A stretch of 45,457 nucleotides of DNA from JBDTME01 sp964583795 (GTDB lineage Bacteria > Patescibacteriota > Microgenomatia > UBA1400 > PJMF01). The translations under genes were made by a program, and so were the position numbers. The stretch lies in contig CAZOWX010000014.1 of NCBI GenBank assembly GCA_964583795.1, forward strand, positions 1-45,457, written 5' to 3'. The first letter of the stretch is position 1; every line of letters begins with the position of its first letter. The notes below the pieces were generated by a model, which was not told the origin of the DNA, did no database searches, and saw nothing but the letters and a program-made list of their open reading frames with translations. Of this stretch, positions 7,977 through 16,383 are shown piece after piece.

Positions 7977-8483
7977 ATGACAAATGAAGTAACATCAAAT
8001 TTTGCTGAAAGAATCTCAGAAGAAACTAGAGCACTTGCTGCAAGTGCTCGTATTGAGGGGGATGGGTATTTATATCAGTTGCAGCAGGCTGAGGGGCGCA
8101 GAGAAAAATTGCTTCAGATGTTTACTGACGAGAATTTACGGTCAAAACTTTTGGGAATTCTTGCTTTGTTAAAGATGTCAGATTTTGTTGTTCAGATAGG
8201 ATATGACAGATTAGTTGTTGTGGGTCCAGCGCTCTTGGGGGATGACACTGGAGCGCAAACTGACGTGGATAGAAGATTGGGTGGACTTACTGAGTCTGAT
8301 AACAATCAGTTTAAGCGAATTCTCGACTCAATAGTTCTGCAGTTACGACAGAATGGTTTAACTTTCCCTATTAAAATTGGTGACGCTTGGTTTGATGTTA
8401 ATGGGGCTAAAAGTGATCGTGATAATTCCGATCGGTTTGTTCAACACTATGGACACGGAATTTTATTTTCGACTACAAAATAA
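7977..8483 (+). CDS. Hypothetical protein, 168 aa
   Basis: Not recognised. The N-terminal half is a charged helix with heptad-like spacing (ISEETRALAASARIEGDGYL then LQQAEGRREKLLQMF). The C-terminal half looks alpha/beta (FVVQIGYDRLVVVGPALLG and NGLTFPIKIGDAWFDVNGA). It has no membrane segment. The chosen ATG has GGAGGG 4 nt upstream; a GTG at 7965 in the same frame would add four residues. The gene sits alone between tRNA-Val and the convergent dus gene, so context gives no clue. Its size and soluble character do not match any neighbour, including the orphan pair upstream. Confidence 0.6.
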   Translation: MTNEVTSNFAERISEETRALAASARIEGDGYLYQLQQAEGRREKLLQMFTDENLRSKLLGILALLKMSDFVVQIGYDRLVVVGPALLGDDTGAQTDVDRRLGGLTESDNNQFKRILDSIVLQLRQNGLTFPIKIGDAWFDVNGAKSDRDNSDRFVQHYGHGILFSTTK

Positions 8484-8526
8484 CATCCAATTCTATTCCT
8501 GAGTCTTTTTCGTTTGAGTAAACGTT

Positions 8527-9561
8527 TTAAGCGATGAGTAGTCTCTCCACCTCTTCACACGAATTTGTCTGCAAAGCCTTAATTCGCAACTGCGTTGCGC
8601 CTGGAAAGTGGGAAAAGTACCAGGCGAGGTGTTTGCGCATGGGGAGAAAGTTGTATTTGGGAGTGTGAGAGAATGTTGTTTCATACAATTTGGCATGTTC
8701 TACCGCTACGTTGAACCGATCTTCTTGCGTTGGTTCGTGATCGGAGAACACCCATGGATTTCCCCAGCTGGCTTTCCCGATCAATACACCATCGACACCA
8801 TACTGCTGGACCTTTTGTTTCGCTTCAGCCATTGATCGCACATCGCCGTTGCCAATCAATAAGACTCCGGACTGATGCGCTAGTTCTGCTGCCTGTGCAA
8901 TTTCGCCCCAGTTAGCGTCACCGGTATACTTTTGGTTGAGCGTGCGACCATGAAGCGCAATGGCAGTAGGTTGTGTTTCCAGGAGTGTGCTGATCCAGTT
9001 ACGAGTAACGGCTTTTTCGTATCCAGTTCTGGTTTTGATGCTCACCGGAAGTGTGTCTCGTTTTTGACCTTCTTGTATTGGAGAGCGGGAGTTAACTTCT
9101 GCCTTTATTTCATCGCTCAAGTTAGTGTCATCAACAGATTTACCGTTGTACCAATCCTCAACTCCAGCTTTTACATTGCGAACGATCTCTTGAGCCAGTT
9201 TTGGTGACTTGATGAGTGCTGCACCACTGCCCAGGTGAGTCACGTTTTTTGCCGGACACCCCATGTTGATATCAACGCCATCAAAACCCAACTGACAGAC
9301 GATCAGCGCCACAGTGCGAAAATCTTCAGGAGTGTGGCCGTAAATTTGAGCGACGATTGGTCGCTGTGTTTCGTCAAATAATAAATCTTTGAGTAGTCTC
9401 GTAGCGCCATGGGTGATACCCTCAACACACGTAAATTCGGTGTACATCACATCGGGGTTGCCATACTTTTTTTGGATGTGGCGACATGGTTGATCAGTGA
9501 TCCCGTCCATGGGGGAGAGACCGACAAAACCTTTTGGAAGTGTAGACCAGAAATTTGGCAT
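8527..9561 (-). CDS. dus: tRNA-dihydrouridine synthase (Dus family)
   Basis: This flavoenzyme reduces specific uridines in tRNA to dihydrouridine. The 344-aa TIM barrel shows the family signatures: LSPMDGITDQPCR near the N-terminus, VDINMGCPAKNV with the catalytic cysteine, SIKTRTGY, IALHGRTLNQKY and GNGDVRS. A poorly conserved insert of about 50 residues rich in polar residues (NGKSVDDTNLSDEIKAEVNS) sits before SIKTRTGY. The ATG at 9561 is preferred over a TTG five codons upstream, because TATAAT lies exactly 6 nt before it. The promoter is backed by a seven-unit AGGTGTC array. It is convergent with the orphan at 7977. Confidence 0.9.
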   Translation of the reverse strand: MPNFWSTLPKGFVGLSPMDGITDQPCRHIQKKYGNPDVMYTEFTCVEGITHGATRLLKDLLFDETQRPIVAQIYGHTPEDFRTVALIVCQLGFDGVDINMGCPAKNVTHLGSGAALIKSPKLAQEIVRNVKAGVEDWYNGKSVDDTNLSDEIKAEVNSRSPIQEGQKRDTLPVSIKTRTGYEKAVTRNWISTLLETQPTAIALHGRTLNQKYTGDANWGEIAQAAELAHQSGVLLIGNGDVRSMAEAKQKVQQYGVDGVLIGKASWGNPWVFSDHEPTQEDRFNVAVEHAKLYETTFSHTPKYNFLPMRKHLAWYFSHFPGATQLRIKALQTNSCEEVERLLIA

Positions 9562-9567
9562 CTGGGA

Positions 9568-9573
9568 ATTATA
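9568..9573 (-). promoter_or_regulatory. Consensus -10 box, predicted leaderless dus transcript
   Basis: TATAAT on the minus strand ends 6 nt before the dus ATG. Upstream the AGGTGTC array offers CTGACA hexamers at spacings of 12 and 19 bp, neither of them ideal. Confidence 0.55.
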
Positions 9574-9582
9574 CAATATATT

Positions 9583-9634
9583 AGGTGTCAGGTGTCAGGT
9601 GTCAGGTGTCAGGTGTCAGGTGTCAGGTGTCAGG
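9583..9634. repeat. (AGGTGTC)x7 heptad array
   Basis: Seven perfect copies of AGGTGTC (9583-9631) followed by AGG. Read on the minus strand each unit holds CTGACA, one base from the -35 consensus. The array abuts the dus promoter. An array with the same unit and the same copy number lies at 26218-26266. Confidence 0.95.
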
Positions 9635-9639
9635 GATAG

Positions 9640-9830
9640 GGGATGTTCTGCTTGAATGCAGGTAACCTTTGGGAGTGTTTTTCTCTCCGTTTCACGGAGA
9701 GAACGCCTGAAAAGTCCGATAAAATTTTCAGGCAAGTGAGGAGTTTCCCAGATAAGAAAGGAGCCCTCTTAACTGCTGCCTTTTTCCCCAAAATATGGGA
9801 AAATACAACTCTAGTTCCAGATAGGAATGA
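9640..9830 (+). ncRNA. Candidate structured leader RNA before the surface-glycan operon
   Basis: Three strong hairpins follow one another. TCTCTCCG pairs with CGGAGAGA (9682-9702, 8 bp). GCCTGAAAA pairs with TTTTCAGGC (9705-9733, 9 bp). TTTTCCC pairs with GGGAAAA (9782-9803, 7 bp). They end shortly before a GGA-containing start region at 9831. No known riboswitch consensus is recognised. A 63-codon frame (9643-9834) spans the region and overlaps the next start as ATGA, so a leader peptide is an alternative. Confidence 0.35.
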
Positions 9831-10592
9831 ATGAATATGCTTGGCAAAAAAAAGACCTTTTACGACATTTACCATAAGAAAAACCGAAATGGTCAATATT
9901 ATAGCGTTATCACGGAGCCCAATTTTACCTACTTCTACACACTAAAGTACCTTAAAAAAGTGCTCAGTGAGTTTGGACTCAGACAGCTCAATATTCTCGA
10001 TTTGGGATGTGGGGTAGGAACGATCGATTTTTATTTGGCGAAGATGGGACACCACGTAACTGGAGTGGACGTCTCACCCGATGCTATCAACATTTGCAAG
10101 ACCGCTCAGAAACAGCTCGAATTTGATAACACCAACTTTATCTGTGCCGACATTGCTAACGTCCCGATTCATCGCAAGTTTGACCTGATCATCTGCTCTG
10201 AGGTGATTGAACATGTTGAAGATGATGACGGACTTTTGGCAAAAATGCACACGTTGCTTAACGATGGCGGAATGTTGTTACTAACAACTCCATCGCAAAA
10301 AGCGCCTTTGTATCGGCTTGGATTGTTAAAAAACTTCGATCGACGAGTGGGTCACTTACGGCGCTACACGACTGATTCTCTTAGAGAGTTAGTGAGTAGC
10401 TCGGGATTTGAAATTGTTACGTCAGCAAAAACGGAAAGTATTTTGCGCAATATGTTGTATACTTTCAGCATTCTGGGGTACTTGATCAAATTCATCCGTG
10501 GTCCTTTGGTCCCCATTTTTCACATCGCTGATCAGTTATTTGTCACGCTTTTGGGTGAAAGTGACCTGGTGGTGATCGGAAGGAAACTATGA
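9831..10592 (+). CDS. SAM-dependent methyltransferase (UbiG/Methyltransf_11 type)
   Basis: The 253-aa class I methyltransferase has motif I NILDLGCGVGTIDFYLAKMG (about 54-73), the acidic end of strand 2 in VTGVDVSP and motif II-like FDLIICSEVIEHVED. A post-motif LNDGGMLLLTTP follows. It transfers a methyl group from S-adenosylmethionine to a small or glycan acceptor. It overlaps the following glycosyltransferase by 4 bases (ATGA), and a GT2 gene follows, so it most likely modifies a surface glycan or lipid-linked sugar. AGGA lies just upstream of the ATG, and another ATG two codons later is possible. The acceptor cannot be told from sequence. Confidence 0.8.
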   Translation: MNMLGKKKTFYDIYHKKNRNGQYYSVITEPNFTYFYTLKYLKKVLSEFGLRQLNILDLGCGVGTIDFYLAKMGHHVTGVDVSPDAINICKTAQKQLEFDNTNFICADIANVPIHRKFDLIICSEVIEHVEDDDGLLAKMHTLLNDGGMLLLTTPSQKAPLYRLGLLKNFDRRVGHLRRYTTDSLRELVSSSGFEIVTSAKTESILRNMLYTFSILGYLIKFIRGPLVPIFHIADQLFVTLLGESDLVVIGRKL

Positions 10593-11671
10593 AAAAAGTT
10601 GTCTTTGTGACTCGGCTCTATACGCCACACATTGGGGGTGTTGAAAAGCATGTGGCTGCCATTTCGCATGAGCTGCAAAAACGAGGATATCAAATGACTA
10701 TCATTACCACGCAGCATGACGAGTTACTCAATGAGTATGAGTTGTCAAAAGGGATTGAGATTTATCGTATTCCCAATCAAACCACTCAAACAAAGGCGAG
10801 TTTGTGGAAATGGATTTGGTCACATCGCAAGCTCTTTCGAGCGGCGGACATCGTTCATGTGCATGATGTGTTTTGGTGGATGATCCCAGTGATTTCTTTA
10901 GTGAGTCCAAAACTCTACGTGACCTTTCATGGTTGGGAAGGCAAATTCCCTCCCACGCGATCTGCAGTCATTCAGCGCAAAGCAGCCGCCAAACTGTCAC
11001 AAGGCATTATTCATGTCGGAGAGTATATCGAGAAATGGTATGGAGTAACACCAAAAGCTGTAGTCTATGGTGGGGTTCAGGCCACAACGGTTAAGCATCC
11101 TCCGGTAAAAGGTGTGTTAAAAAAAGTCATTGCTGCAGCCAAGCAAGGAACTTTTTTGGCTACGGGAAAATATACCTATGACGCGTTGTTTGTGGGCAGA
11201 CTTTCAAATGACAATGATATCAAAACAGTGGGCGAGTTCTTTTCCTTGCTGCAAGAACAAAACTCAAAAGTGAAAGTAGCTTTTGCTGGTGATGGTGCGT
11301 TTGCGGCGTACTGCGACGCAATTGGGGAGGTTAAAGGTGAAGTCGATAACGTGATGGAGCTGATGTCAGAGGCAAAAATGGTGTGTGCCAACTCGTATTT
11401 GGCGATTATGGAAGCGCAATCGCTGGGGAAACTGGTGGTGTCGTTTTATTCTAATCCACTGAAAAAAGATTATTTAACGCTCTATCCTCAGGCACGTAAT
11501 ATGATTATCGCTGACAATGCGCAAGCCGCATTTGATGAACTGCAGCAACTCTCCGATGATCCAAAGCGACTGAAAGCAATGACTCAAATTGCTTCAGAGT
11601 GGGCAAAACAACAGTCTTGGAAAGAAGTGGCGAAGGAGTATGAACAGTTATGGGAAAAGAAAACCGCTTAA
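10589..11671 (+). CDS. Glycosyltransferase family 4 (GT-B)
   Basis: The 360-aa GT-B enzyme has the classic N-terminal TRLYTPHIGGVEKHVAAISH (residues 8-27), which binds the acceptor side, then ADIVHVHDVFWWM. The C-terminal Rossmann half holds YDALFVGRLSNDNDIKTV and VKVAFAGDGAF. The usual donor-binding EX7E motif is weak here (SYLAIMEAQSLGKLVVSF keeps the E-x-x-S-x-G part). It adds a sugar from a nucleotide donor to a lipid-linked or surface glycan at the cytoplasmic face. It overlaps both neighbours (4 and 22 bases), so the three genes are translated together. Confidence 0.85.
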   Translation: MKKVVFVTRLYTPHIGGVEKHVAAISHELQKRGYQMTIITTQHDELLNEYELSKGIEIYRIPNQTTQTKASLWKWIWSHRKLFRAADIVHVHDVFWWMIPVISLVSPKLYVTFHGWEGKFPPTRSAVIQRKAAAKLSQGIIHVGEYIEKWYGVTPKAVVYGGVQATTVKHPPVKGVLKKVIAAAKQGTFLATGKYTYDALFVGRLSNDNDIKTVGEFFSLLQEQNSKVKVAFAGDGAFAAYCDAIGEVKGEVDNVMELMSEAKMVCANSYLAIMEAQSLGKLVVSFYSNPLKKDYLTLYPQARNMIIADNAQAAFDELQQLSDDPKRLKAMTQIASEWAKQQSWKEVAKEYEQLWEKKTA

Positions 11672-12618
11672 ATGCTATCTCTGTTATCATTCCCACCCTC
11701 AACGAAGAGTTGAGCATCGATAGCTTGTTACACGGACTTGAAAAACAAACAGTTTCTCCAACGCAAGTGATTCTCGTTGATGGTGGTTCAACCGATACAA
11801 CTCTTGAAAAACTGAAGCATTGGCAAGACAAAAAGTTACCATTTCAATTAATTGTTATTGTGCAAAAAAAAGCCAATCGATCAGTGTCACGTAATTTGGG
11901 TATTGAAAAATCAACTTCTGAAATTGTTGCCCTGACTGATGCTGGATGTATCCCAAAACCAGATTGGCTTGAACTGCTTATCAAGCCATTTATCAGCGAT
12001 CCCAAAACTCAAGTGGTTGCTGGGTTTTACGATCCCAACCCTCAAAATTGGTGGGAAGATATCTTGGCTGAGTACACTTCGACTCGCAGTTGGAATTTTA
12101 AAGAAAACTCCTTTTTACCATCATCGCGATCGATTGCTTTTACGAAGGAAATTTGGGAAAAAGTTGGTAAGTATCCAGAAGAGCTAGAGACGTGTGAGGA
12201 TTTAGTGTTTGCGACGAAGCTCAAGGAGCAATCAGGACACTGGATGGTAGTAAATGAAGCCCAAGTCATTTGGCAACAACCAAAAACCTTATCTGAGCTG
12301 AGTCACAAGATTTATCAGTACGCGTTGGGTGATTTGCAGGCGAAGTACGAACGGCATGTTCACAAAATCCACTCTGCAGTATGGCGAGCAGTGGTTTTGT
12401 TAGGATTTGCGGTCCCTGCAGCATTGGTAGGGCAATCAGTCATGCGGATCATGGGAGGATCGCTATTGGCCCTGTATTGGTTGGGAAGTGTGGGAAAACA
12501 TATCAGAATGTTAAAGTACCCCTGGGCATTTTTTATCTTGCCAATCATTCAGTTGACCGTTGATGCCGCCCTCATCCAGGCGTTTATTTATCACTCGCTA
12601 TCTTCTCGATACAAATAG
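11650..12618 (+). CDS. Glycosyltransferase family 2 (GT-A) with C-terminal membrane helices
   Basis: The 322-aa product starts with AISVIIPTLNEELSIDSLL and has the nucleotide-binding VILVDGGSTDTTLEKL. The DXD-like metal site is probably in VALTDAGCIPKPDWL, and the acceptor region includes EELETCEDLVFATKLKEQ. The C-terminus has two or three hydrophobic segments (AVVLLGFAVPAALVG, GGSLLALYWLGSVG, AFFILPIIQLTVDAALIQA), so it is membrane-attached. It is the last gene of the three-gene operon that starts at 9831, overlapping the GT4 gene by 22 bases. The role is surface polysaccharide or glycolipid assembly; the sugar is unknown. Confidence 0.85.
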   Translation: MGKENRLNAISVIIPTLNEELSIDSLLHGLEKQTVSPTQVILVDGGSTDTTLEKLKHWQDKKLPFQLIVIVQKKANRSVSRNLGIEKSTSEIVALTDAGCIPKPDWLELLIKPFISDPKTQVVAGFYDPNPQNWWEDILAEYTSTRSWNFKENSFLPSSRSIAFTKEIWEKVGKYPEELETCEDLVFATKLKEQSGHWMVVNEAQVIWQQPKTLSELSHKIYQYALGDLQAKYERHVHKIHSAVWRAVVLLGFAVPAALVGQSVMRIMGGSLLALYWLGSVGKHIRMLKYPWAFFILPIIQLTVDAALIQAFIYHSLSSRYK

Positions 12619-12627
12619 CAGTTTTTT

Positions 12628-12636
12628 TGGTAGAAT
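12628..12636 (+). promoter_or_regulatory. Extended -10 promoter of tRNA-Ser(UGA)
   Basis: TGgTAGAAT after a T-tract, about 20 bp before the tRNA. Transcription would start near 12643. Confidence 0.45.
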
Positions 12637-12656
12637 AATCGGACTGTTTATCTCAG

Positions 12657-12742
12657 GGAGAGGTCGCATAGTGGTCTAGTGCATCGGTCTTGAAAACCGA
12701 CATCCGAAAGGATCGAGGGTTCGAATCCCTCCCTCTCCGCCA
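12657..12742 (+). tRNA. tRNA-Ser (anticodon TGA)
   Basis: Acceptor GGAGAGG pairs with CCTCTCC. The anticodon stem TCGGT/ACCGA carries the loop CTTGAAA, giving anticodon TGA. The long variable arm (ATCC/GGAT) is typical of class II serine tRNAs. The T arm is GAGGG, TTCGAAT, CCCTC. Discriminator G is followed by an encoded CCA, unlike the other two tRNAs here. Confidence 0.95.
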
Positions 12743-12863
12743 AGCATAGTATGATGTCGCTGTGAAGGAATAAAAAAATTGGTGCCGATAGTCTATGGTG
12801 TGCACTTTAATTTTGTTGAAACTCATTATCTATTAATGTTGTATGTTTAGCAAATGAGGGTCT

Positions 12864-14074
12864 ATGGTAGGAGTCTCCTTTGAGGTTGCAGCAGCCGACA
12901 TCACTATAACAACCCTACAGAATCAAGATGGTAAGCGGCGAAGACAATTAGTTAATGCAAGCGAGACTTTAGGATTGATCAGCGCGTTTGATAAAACTGT
13001 CCGGAATCACTTGGCAGAGTCTGAGGATTTTGACCCGACTCAGGTAAACCCTACAACAGGACACACGTATATTCAGACAGCAATGCTACTGCATGATCGT
13101 GCGGCTAAAGTCTTTTCTGCACCAATAAATAATCCCACAACCTTTTTGGATCGCATTAATAGGCTCATATTGGACATGTATCAGAGGAAAATGGATTTGA
13201 ATGAAAGAAAGTTTCCGACAGTTAGTAGCAAATACGGGTATGTTCATCTTCGAGCAAAGAAAGAAACTCCCACTTTGATAAGGCAAGTCCATGTGGATGG
13301 AGGGCCAGACGTAGAAGTTGGTGAAGTGGGAAATGTTAAAATTTTTGTGGCGGCATCCAAAGAATCCTTTACCTTGCACAATCAAGAATCTGGCCATGGG
13401 CAAGATGCTGCAGGCGCACTTGAGTTATCAGATGCCCAGGGAAAAGTTACAGGGTATCAATTAATTCAAACAGATGGTGTTGGTCAAGCATACAGAAGTG
13501 AAGGGTTAGCAAGAATCTTGGTACGATATCTAATTCAAGCGCCTGGTAGGAGGCAATTAAGTCTTGATAAATTTGCTCAGCAGTATCATGAGTTGTTGCT
13601 ACATGATACCTTCAAGGATGTTCCGCCATTGGTTAAACAGGCCCTTAAGGACACGTTGAAAAAGACCGGATCTGCAAGTACTGTCAATAAAGTAGTCGTT
13701 GGTGTAGATGGCAGAGTGGCAGGAGCTCTTCGTGGTGATGGGCTTTTGGGTGTTGTCAGACAAAATGNNNNNNNNNNATCGAGCTGTACGAGTTTGGATC
13801 CCATAAGGATGTGGTACAAACACAACCAGATGGGGAGACAAAGACTTTGTCCATAGAGGATATTACAGATGGCAAGGGAATTACTTTAAGTAAAGGAGAT
13901 CATCTTTTGCTCAGTTCAGATGGACTAGGTCATGGTACAGGAAAATTTAGAAGAATTCTCGAACTTTTCACTCGTGGATTAAGCGATAAGGAGTTAGAAG
14001 CAGAAATAATAAAGATATTTGCTGAATCAGAAATAGTAGATGATGATAAGAGTCTAGTTGTATATAGCGCATAG
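12864..14074 (+). CDS. PP2C-like serine/threonine phosphatase, interrupted by an assembly gap
   Basis: A run of 10 N at 13768-13777 splits the gene. The frame changes across it (positions after the gap are in another phase), so the gap length is not real. Before the gap are LIQTDGVGQAYRSEGLARIL and VVGVDGRVAGALRGDGLL. After it comes KGDHLLLSSDGLGHGTGKFR, and the protein ends with VDDDKSLVVYSA. The aspartates in DGVG, SDGL and DDKS match the metal-binding positions of PPM/PP2C phosphatases, and the order of elements fits. It would dephosphorylate phosphoserine or phosphothreonine in the cytoplasm. The N-terminal 170 residues are not recognised. GAGGG precedes the start. No partner kinase is in the window. 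Confidence 0.7.
13768..13777. other. Assembly gap (10 N)
   Basis: Ten unknown bases inside the PP2C-like gene. The coding phase does not continue across them, so the true length is not 10. Confidence 0.99.
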
Positions 14075-14186
14075 CAATTCGAGTCTGCAGTTTTTCTTGT
14101 TCACTTTGTTCTATACATAGTTTTTATTTCGATGAGCAACAATGCTTCTCTTGCGAAAAATCCAATTATCTTCTACCCATTTACGA

Positions 14187-14690
14187 TTAACTGATTGATA
14201 CGTCACTTGAGCTAATGCATTGCATTTTTTCGACAACTGATCCTTCTCCAGCAAAAAACGAGCCGCCGTTGCCAACGACATGTCGCATCAGACTATACAT
14301 CGCAGTCCGATTTTCTCGGACTTTCTGAACAAATTCTTTTGGAGCAGTTGTTTTATCATCATAGATACTTGACCAACCTGAGATTTCACACAGCATCGGA
14401 ATGAGGTCTAGTCCCTTTTCGCTTAACGTATAGATACTGCGTCTCCCATCTTTTTTATCCGCAGATTTCACCAAAATTTCACTAGCAACCAGTTTTGAAA
14501 GACGGTCGGTTAAGATATTTGTAGCAATACCTTCTTTCGACTCTTGAAACTCTTTGAATGAATGTTTGCCCCAAAAGACGATATCGCGCAATATGAGTAG
14601 AGACCACATATCGCCAAATGACTCCAGAGCGAAGTTGATGGGACAGTGGGAACGCATGGCTTTATTTGACATGTTTGGTTTGGTTGACAT
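14187..14690 (-). CDS. HxlR-type winged-helix transcriptional regulator
   Basis: The 167-aa product carries the HxlR/MarR-like core. CPINFALESFGDMWSLLILR includes the conserved N-terminal cysteine (C16), which acts as a redox or electrophile sensor in some family members. The recognition region FKEFQESKEGIATNILTDRL and wing DGRRSIYTLSEKGL follow. A 60-residue C-terminal extension is longer than in typical members of about 110 aa. It is divergent from the DUF1761 gene across a 75-bp region with a 17-bp palindrome (14720-14736) overlapping its own -35, so autoregulation and control of 14766-16776 are likely. Confidence 0.85.
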   Translation of the reverse strand: MSTKPNMSNKAMRSHCPINFALESFGDMWSLLILRDIVFWGKHSFKEFQESKEGIATNILTDRLSKLVASEILVKSADKKDGRRSIYTLSEKGLDLIPMLCEISGWSSIYDDKTTAPKEFVQKVRENRTAMYSLMRHVVGNGGSFFAGEGSVVEKMQCISSSDVSIS

Positions 14691-14705
14691 GCATGTGATG
14701 CAAAT

Positions 14706-14736
14706 AGTATAATATATTTACTTGCAAAATGCAAGT
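14706..14736 (-). promoter_or_regulatory. HxlR-gene promoter overlapped by a palindromic operator
   Basis: On the minus strand TTGCAT and TATACT (14706-14711) are 17 bp apart. The inverted repeat ACTTGC-aaaat-GCAAGT (14720-14736) covers the -35 side, which is where a repressor would act on both divergent genes. Confidence 0.6.
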
Positions 14737-14765
14737 TAAATTATGTCTATGATGAGGGAAATAGT

Positions 14766-15167
14766 ATGAACATCTTTTTAGTCATCGCAGCGAGTCTATC
14801 AACATTTATGATCGGGTTTCTCGCTCATGGTCCAGTGACAGGAAAACTGTGGATGAGTCTTGCCAATATTCATCCCACAAGTAATGAAAAGTTCTCTGAG
14901 ATGATTCCACAAATGTTGTGGAACTTGCTTGCGAACTTTGTGACAGCTTTTATGCTGGCAGTGATGATAAACATTTCATTTATGGCACTGGGCGAACGAT
15001 CAGTTGGTATTGGAATACTTGTTGCAGTTGGGACATGGCTTGGATTTATAGTCACGTCGTCATCGATCGAAGTGATCTGGATGGGACGGAAAGTATCACT
15101 GTGGTTATTTGAGTGTATTGTTTCCTTGATTTGCTTTACTGTGATGGGGACGATTTTGTCATTGTAG
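14766..15167 (+). CDS. DUF1761-like four-helix membrane protein
   Basis: The 133-aa product has four hydrophobic segments (about 3-20, 51-73, 79-100, 110-131). The first ends in FLAHGPVTGKLWM and the loop before helix 2 has SNEKFSEMIPQMLWNLL, features of DUF1761-type membrane proteins. The function of that family is unknown. A good ribosome-binding sequence (GAGGG) lies 8 nt before the ATG, unlike most genes of the window. It is divergent from the HxlR gene and probably heads a run of co-oriented small genes to 16776. Confidence 0.7.
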   Translation: MNIFLVIAASLSTFMIGFLAHGPVTGKLWMSLANIHPTSNEKFSEMIPQMLWNLLANFVTAFMLAVMINISFMALGERSVGIGILVAVGTWLGFIVTSSSIEVIWMGRKVSLWLFECIVSLICFTVMGTILSL

Positions 15168-15200
15168 TTGAAAAGCATTACACAAAACTGAAAGGATCAA

Positions 15201-15650
15201 ATGCAAAATAAAATCATCCCGAGCCTCTGGTTTGCAAAAACTGGTGGAAATATCTCGACTATTGTGAAGTACTACAAAACCATTTTTGGCGATGTTTTTG
15301 AAGCTGGTGAGATCACAAATATGGGAGATACTCCAAGCGGAAAAACACAGATATGTCAGGTAACAATTTTTGGTCAGAAGTATTCACTGATGAGTACCCA
15401 AAATGCTCATGCCGATTTCAATGATGCGTTTGCATTAACAATTCAGTGCGATGATCAGGCTGAGATTGACAAATACTGGAATTATTTCACAAAAGAGGGT
15501 AGCGAAGTGCAGTGCGGTTGGTGTATTGATAAGTATGGACTTCGTTGGCAAGTGATCCCCAAGAATTTAGATAAATTACTCAGTAGCCCAGAAGCGTGGG
15601 ATGTGATGATCGGGCAAAAGAAAATTATCATCAGTCAGTATTTAAAATAG
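15201..15650 (+). CDS. VOC-family protein (PhnB/3-demethylubiquinone methyltransferase-like fold)
   Basis: The 149-aa product matches PhnB-like vicinal-oxygen-chelate proteins. It has a start of the type IPSLWFAKTGGNISTIVKYY, then ICQVTIFGQKYSLMS, NDAFALTIQCDDQAEIDKYW and GWCIDKYGLRWQVIPKNL. Despite the old name these are not methyltransferases. They are small dimeric metal-dependent or binding proteins of unsettled role. A clear AAAGGAT ribosome-binding site precedes the ATG. It lies 33 bases after the DUF1761 gene in the HxlR-linked block. Confidence 0.85.
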   Translation: MQNKIIPSLWFAKTGGNISTIVKYYKTIFGDVFEAGEITNMGDTPSGKTQICQVTIFGQKYSLMSTQNAHADFNDAFALTIQCDDQAEIDKYWNYFTKEGSEVQCGWCIDKYGLRWQVIPKNLDKLLSSPEAWDVMIGQKKIIISQYLK

Positions 15651-15703
15651 TTTGATGAAAAAATGACTATACAAAAAATTGCAAAAAAAATTAAATGGAG
15701 TAT

Positions 15704-16300
15704 ATGAGAAAAATTATTGTCTTATCATTTATTACGCTCGATGGTGTCATGCAGGCACCAGGTGGACCAGAAGAAGATACATCGGGTGGTTTCAAATATG
15801 GGGGCTGGACGGTCCCGTACTTCGATGAGTTTGCTGGCAAGATCATGGGTGAGCAGATGAACCGCCCCTCGGAACTGCTCTTAGGAAGAAAAACGTTTGA
15901 TATTTTTGCATCCTACTGGCCAACTCATGGTGATGGATGGCCAGGTGTCAATACAATGAGAAAGTATGTCGTATCAAACACGCTGAAGGATCCGAAATGG
16001 GAAAATTCTGTGGTCATTTCTGGTCCTGTTGTTGAAAAACTACAAAAACTCAAAGAGCAGAATGGTCCTGATCTATACGTGCATGGGAGTGGGGACCTTA
16101 TCCAAACACTCTTAAAACATGATTTGATAGATGAGTTTTGGCTCAAAATATTTCCATTGACGCTCGGTTCTGGAAAGCGGCTCTTTGCGAAAGGTACCAT
16201 TCCAGCCGCATTTACGCTTACCAAGAGTGTTGTTACTCCAAAAGGAGTGATCATCGCCAATTACCAACGCGCTGGAGGAGTCGAAACAGGGACTTTTTGA
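15704..16300 (+). CDS. Dihydrofolate reductase-like protein (RibD C-terminal family)
   Basis: The 198-aa product has the family start KIIVLSFITLDGVMQAPGGP. It continues with RPSELLLGRKTFDIFASYWP, KYVVSNTLKDPKWENSVVIS, DLYVHGSGDLIQTLLKHDLI and DEFWLKIFPLTLGSGKRLF. These proteins share the NADPH-dependent reductase fold of RibD and DHFR; most short stand-alone members have no defined substrate. Two in-frame ATGs exist. The second (15704) follows GGAG by 3 nt and gives the usual family start, so it is chosen; the first (15695) would add three residues. Confidence 0.85.
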   Translation: MRKIIVLSFITLDGVMQAPGGPEEDTSGGFKYGGWTVPYFDEFAGKIMGEQMNRPSELLLGRKTFDIFASYWPTHGDGWPGVNTMRKYVVSNTLKDPKWENSVVISGPVVEKLQKLKEQNGPDLYVHGSGDLIQTLLKHDLIDEFWLKIFPLTLGSGKRLFAKGTIPAAFTLTKSVVTPKGVIIANYQRAGGVETGTF

Positions 16301-16383
16301 GTCCAGCTATTTTGAAGTAATATTGATGAGAAATTGGTATTCAAAAAGGTGATACATTTCCTTTTTAAAAGAGAAAGAACAAA

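Noticed and set aside
9583..9634. CRISPR-like tandem array (also at 26218-26266)
   Set aside because: Units are 7 bp and directly adjacent, with no spacers and no cas genes nearby.
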